DNA of 64,000 nt from Amborella trichopoda (lineage: Eukaryota > Streptophyta > Magnoliopsida > Amborellales > Amborellaceae), in the NCBI RefSeq assembly GCF_000471905.2, contig NW_006495273.1, positions 6,924,211 to 6,988,210 on the forward strand. The letters are read 5' to 3'. A program made the translations under genes and the position numbers. Positions 21,935 through 34,900 of the stretch are shown piece by piece; position 1 is the stretch's first letter; each line of letters starts with the position of its first letter. The notes beneath the pieces are model-generated. The model worked only from the letters and a program-made list of their open reading frames with translations, had not been told where the DNA came from and ran no database searches.

Positions 21935-22342
21935 GTAATCTCTCGCATATGTACATACTTCACCCTCCATGGTGATTCGCTTCACTTTCAATGGTGACTC
22001 GCTTTCTCGATATGGTTATCATATTATATATCGTGTGATGGTTCAGTGATAAGGCTTTGGCCCTCATTTCTAAAGGCCTACCATCACACCCAAAGCCACA
22101 CAGTCCCTTGGCTCACTCTCCTAAGCAACTCAGACTTCATCAAGGGATGACCATGCAAATCCTCATCGATTTTGTTCTATGCCTAGCCAATAAGGATTTT
22201 CCAACTTGGCTGGTCTAGCACGTCAAGCTAAGTCTGAGTATCAACAAATAACATTTGTCTATCTTGGTGCACAAAGGACCACACTTCCATTGAGTTTATG
22301 TTTCACTATATCAAATATTTGAATACAAGCTCTCTTAAGGCA
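21935..22342 (-). mobile_element. Copia-family LTR fragment E (5' part)
   Basis: Read on the - strand, 22,342 to 21,935 aligns with 12,015-12,390 of LTR B. Shared words are TTAAGAGAGCTTGTAT, TAGTGAAACATAAA-TCAATGG, TTGTYGATACTCAGACT and GGGTGAAG-RTGTACATATG. Only the first fifth of the LTR is present. It confirms that LTR B starts near 11,990 and not at the later TGTTGG at 12,216. Confidence 0.65.
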
Positions 22343-22709
22343 TATTTGTTTTTTTGAAAGATGTCTTCTGGAAAGTTGAATGTTTTTAAAACTTCTAAAA
22401 AGTTAAATATTTTCTTCTTGAAGGCTTAAATAAGTTATGGGGTACTGTATTTGATAAACTGCTGAAATGTTAAGGAAGTTCTAGGTACTGTGTTTGATTT
22501 AATTGTTGAACAAGTTCTAGGTAGCAGTGTTTGAATCACCCTAGAACTTTTGAACCGTCAACTCAGTTTGAACTGTTTATTCATTTTTTATAGTTATATG
22601 GAGAAGATTTATAAAGAAAATTGATGACATTTTAATCTCCTAATTCCACCCCAAAGTTTCAATTATTAGTATTACTATTATTATGAACTTTATTTCATAT
22701 TTTGATATA

Positions 22710-23369
22710 GGAAAAATATCTCCATATCCCCTATTTTGAAGTTTCATTTCTTGATAAACCCAAAGTTTCAAAAGATATCTTCTAACCCCCTGGCCACTTT
22801 AAACCCATTTTTTAACCTAAACAAATGTGAGAAAGACATGCTATTTTTAAACCCAATCATTTCTCTCTTCACTTATATATCCCAAACTTTTCTCTTTCTC
22901 TCTTCCTATGTCTCTCTTATTCTCTCTCCTCCCATGTTTCTCCAAACACCTCTCTCTCTCCTCTCGGTAAGCTCTCACCCATAAAGCCCTTCTCTCTCTC
23001 TAGAAGTTTGGGAGGATGACATTTAGAAAAGACATATCTTTTTAGATTTGTTTGACCTAAAAAACATGTTTAAATCTTTTTACGTCTCTCTCACTCTCTC
23101 TCTCTTCCCATGTTTTTCCAAACACCTCTCTCTCTCTCCTCTCGATAACCTCTCACCCATGAAGCCCTTCTCTCTCTAGAAGTTTGGGAGGATAGCTTTT
23201 AGAAAAGACATGTCTTTTTAGATTTGTTTGCCCTAAATTTTTTTTTAAATTAGCTCAGGGGATTAGAAGAAATAAAATCTACAATTTTAATGCCCCAATA
23301 TATCTTTTAAAACCTTTTGGTTTATTGTAAAATGAAACTTAAAAATAAAGGGTATGAAGATATTTTCCC
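22710..23369. mobile_element. Foldback element with tandem duplication, 9-bp TSD
   Basis: Terminal arms of about 85-100 bp start GGAAAAATATCTCCATA and, inverted, GGGAAAATATCTTCATA. Both continue with AAGTTTCATTT and AAAAGATAT. The flanking 9-bp duplication TTTGATATA is exact (22,701-22,709 and 23,370-23,378). The interior is a tandem duplication of ~180 bp: CCAAACACCTCTCTCTCTC and AGAAGTTTGGGAGGAT each occur twice, around 22,889-23,066 and 23,075-23,245. Non-coding; Mutator-type insertion is inferred from the 9-bp duplication. Confidence 0.75.
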
Positions 23370-23639
23370 TTTGATATATCACCATAACAAAAGAGTTAAT
23401 ATTATTTCTTAATAATATGTCTCAAAACTTGTAATTGCAAACCAAGTTAAAATTGAAATCAATATGTTTTCTTGACTATTGTGGGTTTATAATTTGTTGA
23501 GTCATATTAAAAGTATGAAATGGAATACGTGTTTAAATCTCATAATTACGTGGTCGATGCCTTTCTTCCTAAACCAAATAGAAACTCTCTCTTTCTCTCC
23601 ATTTCTATAGTAATGGAGTGTGAATCATTTGAGCTATTG

Positions 23640-24165
23640 CTTAAAACATCTCCCCACGATCACAAAACTCTTTAACCATCTGAAGCGGTTCCCTATAGTC
23701 AGATCCCAAAACCTTTGAAAGAAGATGATGGAAAAACCATTAGGGCCCGATGCCTTATCACCAACAAGAGAAAAGATAGTCAATTTCAACTCCACCAAGG
23801 ACACCTTTGACTGACAAATTTAAAGGAGGTCGAGACATCGATTCATCCGGTCATCTGATCAAATTAAAGTCTCCTCCCAAGCATAAAGGATAATAAAAAT
23901 CCTGAATTAATTCAATCATCTCATTAATAAAAGATTCCTTCAAAGCGGGTAAGTTTGGTCCATAGATATTCAAAAGGCCCCATGTGAACTCTGAGGAGGG
24001 TCCATTGAAACCAACAAGCAAACATCTTTCTTTACAAACAGAACAAAATGACTACAAAATTAAATGATCCCATAAAATCCAGGTACCTTCAGAAGCTCCT
24101 ACAGAGTCTAACCCCAAAAAAGCTACAGAGCCCGATCCTCAGACCTCCCTTGCCCCTGAATCAGA
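23640..24165 (-). pseudogene. L1-type LINE ORF2 fragment, internally deleted
   Basis: On the - strand the frame reads NIYGPNLPALKESF...CLGGDFNLIR, the end of the apurinic endonuclease domain. Then, after a stop, it reads DKASGPNGFSIIFFQRFWDL, the start of the reverse transcriptase. In an intact L1 these motifs are some hundreds of residues apart, so the region between them is deleted. It lies just upstream of the putative promoter at 24.35 kb. Dead fragment. Confidence 0.75.
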
Positions 24166-24345
24166 AGTCTATGAACTCTTCTTTTTATGGCAACATAAAC
24201 GGTCTAGATAAGTTGTTATAATACACACTATTTTTAGAGCTTAAAATCCTAATTTTTCTTAATAACCATGATGTTTAAGCCGAGATGATCGATTTTCCAA
24301 CGTTTGAATGGTAACTTTCGATCAGTTATGAGATGAGGCTTTACT

Positions 24346-24355
24346 TATTTAAATA
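24346..24355 (+). promoter_or_regulatory. Candidate TATA box of the RBM18-like gene
   Basis: TATTTAAATA lies ~138 bp before the candidate start codon at 24,484 and is followed by a leader of mixed composition, unlike the surrounding repeats. Assignment to the gene at 37 kb is inference. Confidence 0.35.
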
Positions 24356-24483
24356 GGGCTGCAGCCCTATCAAACCATTTTCCAACATATAATCTAAGCG
24401 GGATTCCCTCGCAAAATAAAGGACGCCTCAAGTTCCATTTTGTCTTCGGAGAACCTGTGCTTCAAATCTCTCTATACCTGCAA

Positions 24484-24507
24484 ATGACGCCTCTACCCTC
24501 CACTACG
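24484..24507 (+). CDS. Candidate first coding exon of the RBM18-like gene
   Basis: ATG followed by seven codons (MTPLPSTT) ends exactly at a strong donor, ACG/GTAAGT, in phase 0. The first clear RRM exon at 36,974 also starts in phase 0, so the two can be joined in frame, giving a short N-terminal extension before ETNGVSDENCESR. The preceding 130 bp look like a leader with an upstream TATA-like box. A rival start is ATG/GTAAGT at 29,572-29,574, which would add only methionine. No transcript evidence is available; the connection over ~12.5 kb is inferred. Confidence 0.35.
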
Positions 24508-27500
24508 GTAAGTCTCTTCTCCTTTTTAGGGTTTCCGATGTACCCATGTCGATCGAGATTTTAGTTCATCTTGTAATATGATTTTTGTTTTTGTTTTATT
24601 GTTGGTTCTTGTGATGTGCGTTGTTGCATTATTAATTTAGCTTGAAGATTTGTCTTTAATTTGATTTTCTGTTTTATCTGCAATGGAATTTGGGGTTTAG
24701 GGTTCAGAAATGAAGTATTTCTCGATGTGGGGTTCACTTACATCCATCAATCCATGTGAGGTTTTCATAATTCCAATAAATAATCACTTTCGTTGGATTT
24801 TGTTCACGTTTTTTTTTGTGATCATCAATCCAATTCGGCATTTGGAAAACCATACTGATCTCTCTCTCTCATATGATAATTGGTGAGGGTGATCAAATGA
24901 AACTAGCGGAGAAAACTGAACTTTTCTTTCTTGCTCCAAGGGAGTATACCCAGCGTGATATCTCCTGCCCGCTAATATGTCTTTGCAAGTGCAAGCAGAA
25001 AAAATGAGACATGTGCATCATATTTGGCGACTTGTGGGGTTTGTTTTAGACCAGTAAAACTTCAAATATATCAGTGTCTGAAGCAGAACATGCTTGATGA
25101 TTTAATTATTCTTCTTGTGTGAGATGGTTATCAGTAGAACTATTAAGGATGTTGTTTTTGCTATAGTGGGGTAGTTTAATTTGTGAATATTGCTCATGAG
25201 ATGAGATAGTGGATTGTACTGTTGGTTAGGTTCGAATTGTGAAGCCATCATATTGATTATTGCATAGGAGAACTGTAATCAATGGGTATCCATTAGTTAA
25301 CATTCTCCTAAAACAAAAATAATCAATGGGTATCCATTAGAAACAAGATTAAGGGTTACGTAGAAGAGAAAAATGAAAAAAACTTGGTATAATCATGAGT
25401 GCTTCAAGAGGAGATAGGCCATCGTATACATAGGCCATGTGGTGGAATTCAAATTTCGTTCTGTCATTTTATTTGATATTTTTATTCAAGATATCAGGTG
25501 GCATCTCTCATGTATTGATCACACCCAATTCATTTGGCAGTATACTCACAAAGGCCATAAGTTCCATCATGTCTGATGGTCATATGCCTGGCTCCCTGAG
25601 AATATCATTGGTCTTGATATTTGAAAGCTCAAGGAGGCCAATTTTGCATTATTAGGAAGATTGCTTAAGCTCTTTAGGGAAAAAGGAGACAACCTTTGGA
25701 AAAATATCATAGGCTTTGAATATAGAGTTGTATCTTGTGTTTGGGCCAGGAAACCCCTGAAGAGCTTCAATATGTCTGGTATATGGAGAGCTTTGAATGA
25801 TGTGGACTGTGGAGAATAAGTTTTATGTTCGTAGTAATAGTTTTCTCTTTTGGAGATGGGGAGCACATTTGATTATGGCAAGGCGCCTGACATTTCTCTT
25901 CTTCCCTTTCTTCAAACTTTCTAGATCTTTTGTTGATTGACCCTCATACCATATTATTGATTGTTATGAACACACGGAAAGAAAGTGACCTGGTTCCCAC
26001 TAACCTGCCGTCATGTGGATGATGAAGATTCAATTGCTTTGCAACCTCATAGATTTTATGAATTCAATCTTTATTGAAATTTATGGTATTCTAGGAAGGA
26101 TGAAATGATTTGGAGTTACAGTAGCCTTGGGGCATTGATGGGTTTGTTTGCACCCTCATCTGCTCAGCTGGTGCACCATCCTTTTGACTAGCATGCAACT
26201 TTCCTGCTTTACTAAGAGCTCACCTTGGTTTGCTCACTTGCTTGGTTGTGATTGTTAATGTGGACAACCTTCAACACGGGCTGACCTTGTGATGTGCTCC
26301 ATTCTTTTGCAATGTGTTGGCGTCCTTTGGGTTGCTTCCAATCTCAGTTGAGTATTTGTTCAACTCTTGGAACTTGCTCATTTTGCATCAAGTAGGAGCA
26401 TAATAGAGACTCCATCATTGGCTGGGCACTGGTCAAAAAAGAATTTTGGGGCATTTCACTACCTGCCTCCACCACAATTGAGTAGCAATTTGTGACTGAC
26501 ATGCTCCCCGCATATTGCGGTGTGCACTGCTGCCCTCGCCTGGGGTTTGCTCTAACTTAGCTTGGGTGGGAGCTCATGCCTTACTATGGCTCCCATTGGC
26601 ATGGGTCTAAGACCTATGTTATAAAGGCACAAATGGATACAAATGTCAAAACAACAGGAACAAATTTGGCTATTTTGTCATGAATATTCATGCATCCATT
26701 AAAGGCGGGAGAAAGTGGGATTTTAAGTGAGATCAAGTACTTTGTATTGACATTTCAACCCAATCTCCAATTTGTATCTTCCAATTTTATGTTTTTTGCA
26801 ATCTTTCTAATGAAATATGCCAATCAAGAAGTATTTCTTTTTTGAGTGTTCTTTTTCTGCATTTATGATAGAGTATTGGGGTCATGATGTGGATATTTGT
26901 TAGGGAATAGGGATGAAAGGATTATAGTTTGGTAAATAATGTATGATGGGCAACAGACATTTCCATCTCCTTTGTTGATCGTACTCCTATGTCCATTGTA
27001 CTGTATTCCTAAGGATATCAGAGATTGGACTACAGATAATCATGCTTTGTGATGCTCTTCCACGAGATGAAGCATGATTGGTTAGAAGCTTCCTTAAGAG
27101 GTGAAGTCGGGGAAAAACAAAGTTGGATGTGTCGAAAGTGCAATGAGTGCTGATGGAATTTGGATGTTGTGGAACTGGATACTAAGAAGCAGCTGGGAAC
27201 TAGCTGTCAAGTTTAAAATCTCCCAAGGATCGAACGACATGAAGAGCTAAGAACCTAGGAAGCTCTTCCTGTAGTTCCTCATCCAGCTAACTCTTTTTCA
27301 TGGTGCGGCTATGATGGATTTTATGTGGATGTTAAAAGAAACAACCTCTCTTGATCTAATTTTTGGTCAGATTTGATTTGATAGGTATGCTTTTGATATA
27401 AACTTTGGAATGTTGTTTGTTCAGATTGCATACAAAATTAAGTAAACACGTCATATTTATATGCAATATATTTCCTCTCACATCATATGCATGCTAAAAC

Positions 27501-30244
27501 ACTTTCCGTTAGGTCTTAAGAAAACTATTAAGAGACAAGGGAGGTTCTCCACAAGCCTCCGATAAATGCACCTAGTTTATCAACTGAGGAGGCGTTTCAT
27601 CTTCTTTGTGACTAATTCCTCTTATTTCTATCGTCAAAAGCATCCATGTGATCATTACCTCTGGACTCTAATGTCCTTGGTTTGAATTATATTCCACCCA
27701 CCCTCCAACCAAAGAGATTACATCTTCTTTGGTGACATTCCTTTGTTCTAATGGTACTTTCCTTTACTTTGATCGTGGCAGGCGTATGTTTCATTCCTTG
27801 TTCATGGGAACGGGTTGTTGTAGCTCAATTAGGTCGCGCTTCTGATTTTACAAAATCCAAAGATGCTTGATCGTGGTGTAGCTTATGCCTTCATGGGTTT
27901 GAATTTACTTGAAATAAATCCCAAAAAACCCTATTTGTCTGTCACATTCTCAGGACATCATTTCAGTTTTTGCTCTCGAAGTATTGATTGGTCCAGGAGC
28001 CCAGCCCATCGTTTTGGATATGTAGTACATATTCAGAAAGTGGTCTTGCGGCCTGGAAAAATAAAAACAGGAATATTGTTTCTCTGTCTATTGCTGAAGC
28101 TGCTATTGCTTGTGTGACTGACTTTGTTTTGTTTAGGGCATGTTTGGCTCCAAATGAAATTGAATCCACATGTTCTTTTTGCAGATTGCCATTAATATAC
28201 TGCATACAAATCAGTATGGTTTAGTAGTGTTTAGCTGCCTGCAATCAAAACTCGCCTAAATTCACTGAAAAAAAGTGGAACTCACTGAAATTTTGAAACT
28301 CTCCCTATTCACTGAAATTCTTGCATTGTCTGAAACCTCTGCCTCCCTCTCAAGCATTGGACTCTTCTCTCTACATGAACCCACCCCCCCCCCCCTCTTT
28401 AAAAACCAAAAAAAAAGCGAGTGAGAGACAAAGAAACAGGAATAAAAACCTAATGTTACACTTCTTGCTTTAAAACCACCTGAGACCTCTGCCTTTTAGC
28501 TAGAGTTAGGGTCTAGGGCTTCAAGATGAACTGAAGAAAGGCATTTGGTTCTAGAGACTCTATTTGTCTTCACTGCTTTGCCTTCCAGATGGATCCATGT
28601 ATGCTGCCTACTTTATGAGCATCATATCTTGGGGCTAGGGCTTTGATTGAGGGCTAGGTTACTTGTTCTTTTTTCTTTTTGTCATTCCAAGCTTATTTGC
28701 ATGGTATTACTTCTCTGAGTTTCACTTGTTATTGATTTATGGATGTTTTGTGGCACGGTATTGATCTTATATGTTATTTTAATCTTTGGTTCTTGCTATG
28801 AATCCAATCCAACACAAATATATTTTTCCCTCAATTCATTTGATTACCTTTTTTTTCATGTCTTTTTTTTCGGTTTCTTCTTTTCTTGAATCTATGTCAT
28901 GTGATATTTATCTTTTGGAAAAGTGTTGTATGCATCGGGGGACACATTTCTACATTTGCATCCCCCAAGGTATAAAATATCCATCTTAAAGATCAACGCA
29001 TATGTGTGGTCCCTCTAAAAAAAAGTTAAAACCAATGGTCTACATATTTTCTTCATGAAATTATCATTTTAATTTTAAAATTTATTTATTTTCACATATT
29101 CATGATCTCCATATTAGATATTATATATTCCATAAAATTTAGTTCTTAAATCCATCTCAAAAATGGATTTTTAAGAGGGACTCAAGTCCTATGACTCATA
29201 GAAACCATGTCCTTATCTATTTTGTTGGTTTGTTTTGTTTGTGGCTTACTCCACCTAACTCTCGCAATGGGAGAGCGGTTCTTCTCAGCATTCTAGTGTG
29301 CTGCAGACAAGATTGCATTCAGTACACTTATATTCTTCCAGATGTACTATTGCATATAATCCTAGTTTTCATTCTTTCGTGGTTATAGGCATACTTTCTT
29401 ATGATAGTTTATCTTCCAGATCAAGGGTTCCTTTCCTTTTCTTTTATTTCTTAGCAGCCTAGGACTTTGGGCTTGATGTAATATAAGCATAAATTCATTT
29501 AACCTTAGAGTGTTATTTTTTTTAGGGTTTAGGGCTTCATCATCGTCTTTTCCCTCCCATGCTCTTTGAAGATGGTAAGTTGGGAGAGTTTCAAAAATGT
29601 TCACCCCCTCCTCCCCCCCCCCACCCCCACCCCCACCCCCCAATCTCTCACTCTCTTGTCCAAGTCTTGCATACCAACACTCATTATTCAATCCCTAGAA
29701 AAGAAACCCCTTTAAGTATAGGTATGAAATGTATTTAAACCAGGCAACTCCTTACTCTTTTCACTCTTGACGCCTCAACCTCATCATGGACACACACTCA
29801 ACACTGCCTCAAAGAGTAATAAACTAATAACCCACTTAAAATCTACTTCAGCCTCATAGTCAACACCCTCTTTCTCCCTCTAGGGGGAGCCACATGGTCC
29901 CTCCTTCTATTTCCTTTTGCACCTTTTAAATTTTTCAGGAAAAAAACCAGAATCTTAACAAAAACAATCCCATCTCACCTTGTCATTAGCCCTTCAATGT
30001 GCGGGCATAGACCTACTGACCGAGCTTGGTGACTAGACACCTTCGGCCTCTTTGACATCTGGCTTTCCATGGCTGGGGTTTACATGCACACTAAGTCTTT
30101 GATTTCAGGCTTGGGGTTTACAATTTGTTGTTTTCTACCTTAGGGTTTTGACATGGAGGTAGTTCTCTTCTAGTACTCTGGTTCCAAGATTCATATATGC
30201 TCATCTTTTCTAGAATTTGGATTTCGATTTTGCATCTATTACTT
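24508..30244. other. Probable long intron, no coding exon recognised
   Basis: T-rich sequence of intron-like composition with no recognisable protein domain. Short frames at 25.4-25.9 kb and 27.9-28.2 kb have no recognised homology. Simple tracts occur at 28,383-28,398 (C-run) and 29,606-29,642 (CCCCCA units). The stretch 28,783-28,985 encodes nothing identified. Confidence 0.4.
29572..29574 (+). other. Alternative start codon at a splice donor
   Basis: GAAGATG/GTAAGT puts an ATG immediately before a consensus donor. Spliced to 36,974 it would give METNGVSDENCESR, a natural-looking N-terminus for an RRM protein. It competes with the 24,484 exon as the true start, or could be an alternative first exon. 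Confidence 0.3.
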
Positions 30245-30660
30245 AATTAGGCGGAATGTTGGGCAGACAAAAAACAATATACCCATAGAATGAGTGTAGC
30301 GGAGATGAGGATGTTGAGATGGATGTGTGGCAAGACATAGAATTCGCAATGAATCTATTCAAGAGAATTTAGGCGTGACACCAATAGGTGATAAAATGAG
30401 AGAGAGTAGACTTAGGTGGGCTGGCCATGTGTGGTGCCGACCAAGTACAACACCTGTTAGGAGGTGCGAATTTGTTCAAGTGGAAGGACTGAAAAAGACA
30501 AGGGGTAGGCCCAAAAGGATGTGGTTGGAAGTAGTCCGAAAAGATACGGGGACTTATGGCCTCATTGAGGATATGGCCTTTACTAGAGCAGAATGGAGAA
30601 CCAGGAGTCATGTAGCCAACCCCAATTAATTGGGAAAAGGCTAAAATGATAATGATGATG
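30245..30660 (+). pseudogene. RTE-type LINE, C-terminal tail and 3' end
   Basis: Encodes the conserved tail of plant RTE reverse transcriptases: [22 protein letters not shown], then, after a small deletion, [40 protein letters not shown] and GRPKRMWLEVV. It ends with NPN and TTGGGAAAAGGCTAAAATGA followed by TGATGATG, the typical RTE short-repeat tail. It is 5'-truncated, as most LINE copies are, and in the presumed intron of the RBM18-like gene in the same direction. Confidence 0.8.
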
Positions 30661-31439
30661 ACTTAATTAGAGGGCTATTTCGAGAGCGAGTGTGAGTGTG
30701 TGTTTGTGAGAGAGAGATAGAGAGAGAGTGAGATTCTTAGAGAGATAGATATGTTGATCAGAGGGAGAGCGCTTAGTCATTTTATGGATGAAAAGAAAAG
30801 GAGGTTCAGACCTCTTTTTCTACGTGACATGGGCGTGCATACATGCCTAGATGGTTAAACAAACATTTTTTTTAATCCATGGTTTGGCCCTCTAAACCAT
30901 TGTTTGGAGTGGCATCCAAACATGCCCTTAATTCATGTGCCATGGGAAGCATCTAGAAACTTCATATCATATAGAAATTGGCATGTTTTTTTTTTTTTGA
31001 TAATTTTGATGAAGTCCAAACCACATGAAATTCATTTTTTTATGTGAAAACCAAAGGTAGAACTTTTGCCAATTTGTGAGAGAAAAAGTGCAAAAAGATT
31101 ACGTTAAGGTCACCTTGCTAAAGAATGAATGTCGGTTCTCCAGCTTTTCATTTCAGTTCTTGGAAGAGATGAATTTTATCTTATAGTTGGAATTTGCCTA
31201 GTCGATATCCATTGTTCACCTTACGCATTTCAATTGTATGCATTGAATAAAAATCCTTTTTAGCAGACCCAATTGCATGATTAGCTTTTATGTGCTTGTG
31301 AATCAGTGTATGTACAATGGTATAATTTTTTTGTATAATGCATGGAGCTGTTTTTTCTTTTTTGAAGGAATGTCAAATCTGTTAAATATTATATAAAAAT
31401 CAAAATACTAGATTGTTTGGCCCTCAAAAGCTGTGGTAG

Positions 31440-31900
31440 TGGTTGGGGGAGGTGGGAAGGAGAAGAGGGAATGGGGAAGAGGGAGAGAGGGGAAGAGACT
31501 TGGGGAAAACCAGTGGCACAATAATGATAACTGGGTTTTGCGTTCCAGTGTTTAAACCAGTTTTAGTTAGGGGCAAAGTGACAAGAGTAGTACAGGCAGC
31601 ACCCTCCTTTCCAAGGCAGCAGCGATGTCACTGACCTCTCTCCAAGTGTGACAAAAGGCAATTCATAGGAGTCTATTGACAACGGCGATTTCCTCAAAAA
31701 CATCCTCTAAAAACCATGTGCAGGGTGATTTCTTTTTGGCTCAATTAATGACGTTCTTACAATCTCCACCAACACCCACTCTCCGGCCCCCCCATCCCCC
31801 CAAAAAAAAACAAAAAAAAAAGAACCCCCCACCCCCACAAACAATAAAAGAAAAAAGAAAAAAGAAAAAGAAGGAAATAACAAAAAAGAAGAGCCCTATA
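31440..31900. repeat. Low-complexity G-rich then C/A-rich tracts
   Basis: GGGAGAGG-type sequence at 31,443-31,510, then CCCCCC/AAAAAA tracts at 31,775-31,880 beside the L1 end. The frames read here are artefacts. Confidence 0.6.
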
Positions 31901-31904
31901 AAAG

Positions 31905-34900
31905 GTCAACTACAACTTAAGGCCAACTGGGCCTAAGAAGTACCAAAGAAATAAATATGGATGTTGTACACTTGTACTGTTCCTAAAAGCACCCTTTGTA
32001 CGAACCCATCTTGGGTTGCCAAGGGAGTAGCCATCAAAGTTGAGTTTAATGACATCTGACTCCGTTGGAATCCATCGTGTGGACCCATGCAGTGCCAAAT
32101 AGCCCTTAGAAGTAAGGGCCAAAGTTGGGAGGTCCAGTCACATTAAAAGAGGTGGTTGGCTGACTCCTCACACTATAATGCAATAGCTAGCTATGTGCAT
32201 GCCTCTTATCTGAAGAAGGTCCACAGTTCATGTTTTCTTATGGATTATCAACCAGCAGAAGGCCTAGTTTTGGGGGACCAGGGGTGAACCAGGCTTTGCT
32301 TGCCTCTGTCAAAGTTGGTGAGCTTGGTATGAGTTGGTCATAAAAGGATGCCACTGAAAATTGACCTGATTTAGCAGGCTTCCACTCCATTTGATCCCGA
32401 TCATGTCTGGGAATGAAATGGGAGTTGAGTAGGGATAGGAATGCTTTGAGTTCATGAGCTTCTTGATCTGTGAGGTCCATGCGGAATCTTGGTTCTCAGA
32501 CTGTGTGCCCCATAGGATGCTGTGAGAGTCTGAGATGCGACAATCTTGGTTTGAGACCACTATTCATGGTTGGGCAGCATGGTTTCTAACTCTATCTTCA
32601 ATCCACTGGTCTCTCCCAAAGCAGATATTATCCCTTGTTTTTGCTTTAAATCATATGTATACGAAAAAGTGGTTGCACTGATGCAGTGCATATCCAGGCT
32701 TCCGACCTTTAGGCAACCAACCGAAGCATCAAGACCATATCTTTTTCAGATTCCTCTTGGACAGTGAATCTCCACCACCACTTTTCCATTAGGGCTGTGT
32801 TCATGTCCTTGAGTGGTCTAGTGCCAAGAATTCCATCTCTCTTGGACTTACAGACTCTTTCCCGCTCAGCTAGGTGAGATCTTTTCCTCTTACTGGCTCT
32901 TGACAAAGGAAATCCCCCACTATGCACTCTACTCTACTGATGATTGACATCAGCATCTTAAAGAGGGACATTTGAAACCAAAGGATATTGGACAATGTTG
33001 CTTTGGTCAGAGTTATACTCCCCATTAGAGCTAGAAAATGTCCGTTCCAAACCCAATTTCCACTTGAACCTCTCCACCATCACCATGCCATCCCAAAGGT
33101 ATTTTTCGGTTTCCCTATTCATTGGGTTAATCCCAGGTACTTGCTTGGGAGGGTATGAACAATGCAGCCCATTCTCTTTGCCAGTTCAGCCACTATGGGT
33201 GAGGTGATCCTCATCCCCCATGAGTTTTGTCTTGGACATATTAATTTCCACTTCAAAAAAAGTAAATACAACCACAAGTTGTCCACCTGCTGCAAGGTAG
33301 CGTTGCTAAACAGCAATGTAGAGTTTGCATATTGGAGGTGAGATATTTGAGGGCCCTCCCGCTTGAGGGTTGGAATCCTCGGGCAAAACCATGGGTATAC
33401 AAATTAGAGATTGAGACACTGAATGCTGCAATGCAATCACAAAAAGGTAAGGAGAAAGAGGATTCTCTTGCAGAAGTCCCCTGGAGACCTGGCATTAGCC
33501 ATGGGGACTGCCATTTATCTCTAAGGAAGGAGCCGAGGGAATGTACCCAGAGTATCCAAGATCCCCATTTTTGACTGAAACCCATGCTAGACTGGATTTG
33601 GTCGAACAGCTCCCCATCAACTTGATCATGGGCTTCTCTCAGTCTAGTTTAAGCACTACATCCAGGCTTTTGTATTGATATCTTGAATGCAAACAGTCAT
33701 AAGTTATTAGGGCACCATCTAGGATTTGACAATCCCGACGAAGGCCCTTGGTTTAGAGAATTGGTGGAAGAGAGCCACCAGGAAGTGGTCTGGAGTTGCC
33801 CCATGTATGAGATTTCCCTTTTAATTTTGACATCTGAAAATGGGCCCTCAAGCCACACTCCATGTTCACCCCAGATCAATTAGAATTGGAGGATGTTCAC
33901 TCTAGGCCTAGGTCCTAGCTGAGAGAACAAATTTTGAAAGAAAAGGTTGATAACTCTCTGGATTCGGTAATAATTTTGCTAGTTGTGTTGGCTATTCACT
34001 TAAAGTTGGCAATTTTGTGAAAGAAAGCAAAGTTTCGTTCTCCCTTACTCGAACGCTTAACCTTGATCGTTGAAACCAGTGAAGGTCCTCCTGTTTGAAG
34101 ACTTTTCCGAAGTTCATTCTTGAGCTCCTCTCGCCTGTTTCTCTCTCCCTGAGACAGAGATTGTGTTCGCTCGATAAGATCTAGCCCTTAACCTCAAGGG
34201 AGATTGTCCTTCACTCAGATGTTAGCAAACTGACGGTAACTCCATTGTTTCAGACAACCCTTTAACATCTGAAGTTTTCCAAGATTCTACAGACCAAGGA
34301 GGAGGGCCATCACTGAGTCGTCAGTTGGAGCAGCTCATTCCTGTCAAGCTGGGACAACTCGAATCAGAGTGGTTTACCGATTGACTGACTCTGTGTCTAG
34401 CAAGATGGGCGTGTGTCCCGAGGCAGTCTCACGGAGGGTTCTGGAGTGAATCCCAGGGAAACAGTGTTCCCATTTATGGGAAGTTAGGAACCTGTCTATT
34501 GTGGTCCTTATAGGGTTCTGAGCTTGGTTCAACCAAGTAAAAGAAGCTCCTGAGAGGAGCAGATTTATAAGCCTGTTCTAGTAGATGAAATCGAAGAACC
34601 CAAACACACTCGCTGACCATCTGGTTGCATTGAAGTCATATCCTACGTAACAAGGGGTAGGCAGCATAGCATAAATAAAATCTAATTTAGCCCTGAAATC
34701 TTGTTTGAGATTTGGGCAGTTGGGGCCATAGATGTCTTTGAAGTTCCACCGTGGTCTATCAGAGAGACATTTGAGGCTTACTGAAACTGAGTAGGTACCT
34801 AACCATGATCTGATTCTGAACAAATAATTGGGTTCCAGATGACCAAATTCCTTTGGGGCCCCTTGGGTTGGGGAGGGCCGACCATTTGCAAAGCATGCCT

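Noticed and set aside
29383..29691. 102-codon - strand frame with a glycine run
   Set aside because: The glycine run is the CCCCCA simple tract; the remainder has no homology.
28136..30929. hAT-like element bounded by GGGCATGTTTGG and CCAAACATGCCC
   Set aside because: The 12-bp inverted words match, but the flanking 8 bp differ (TTTGTTTA against TTAATTCA) and no transposase is inside.
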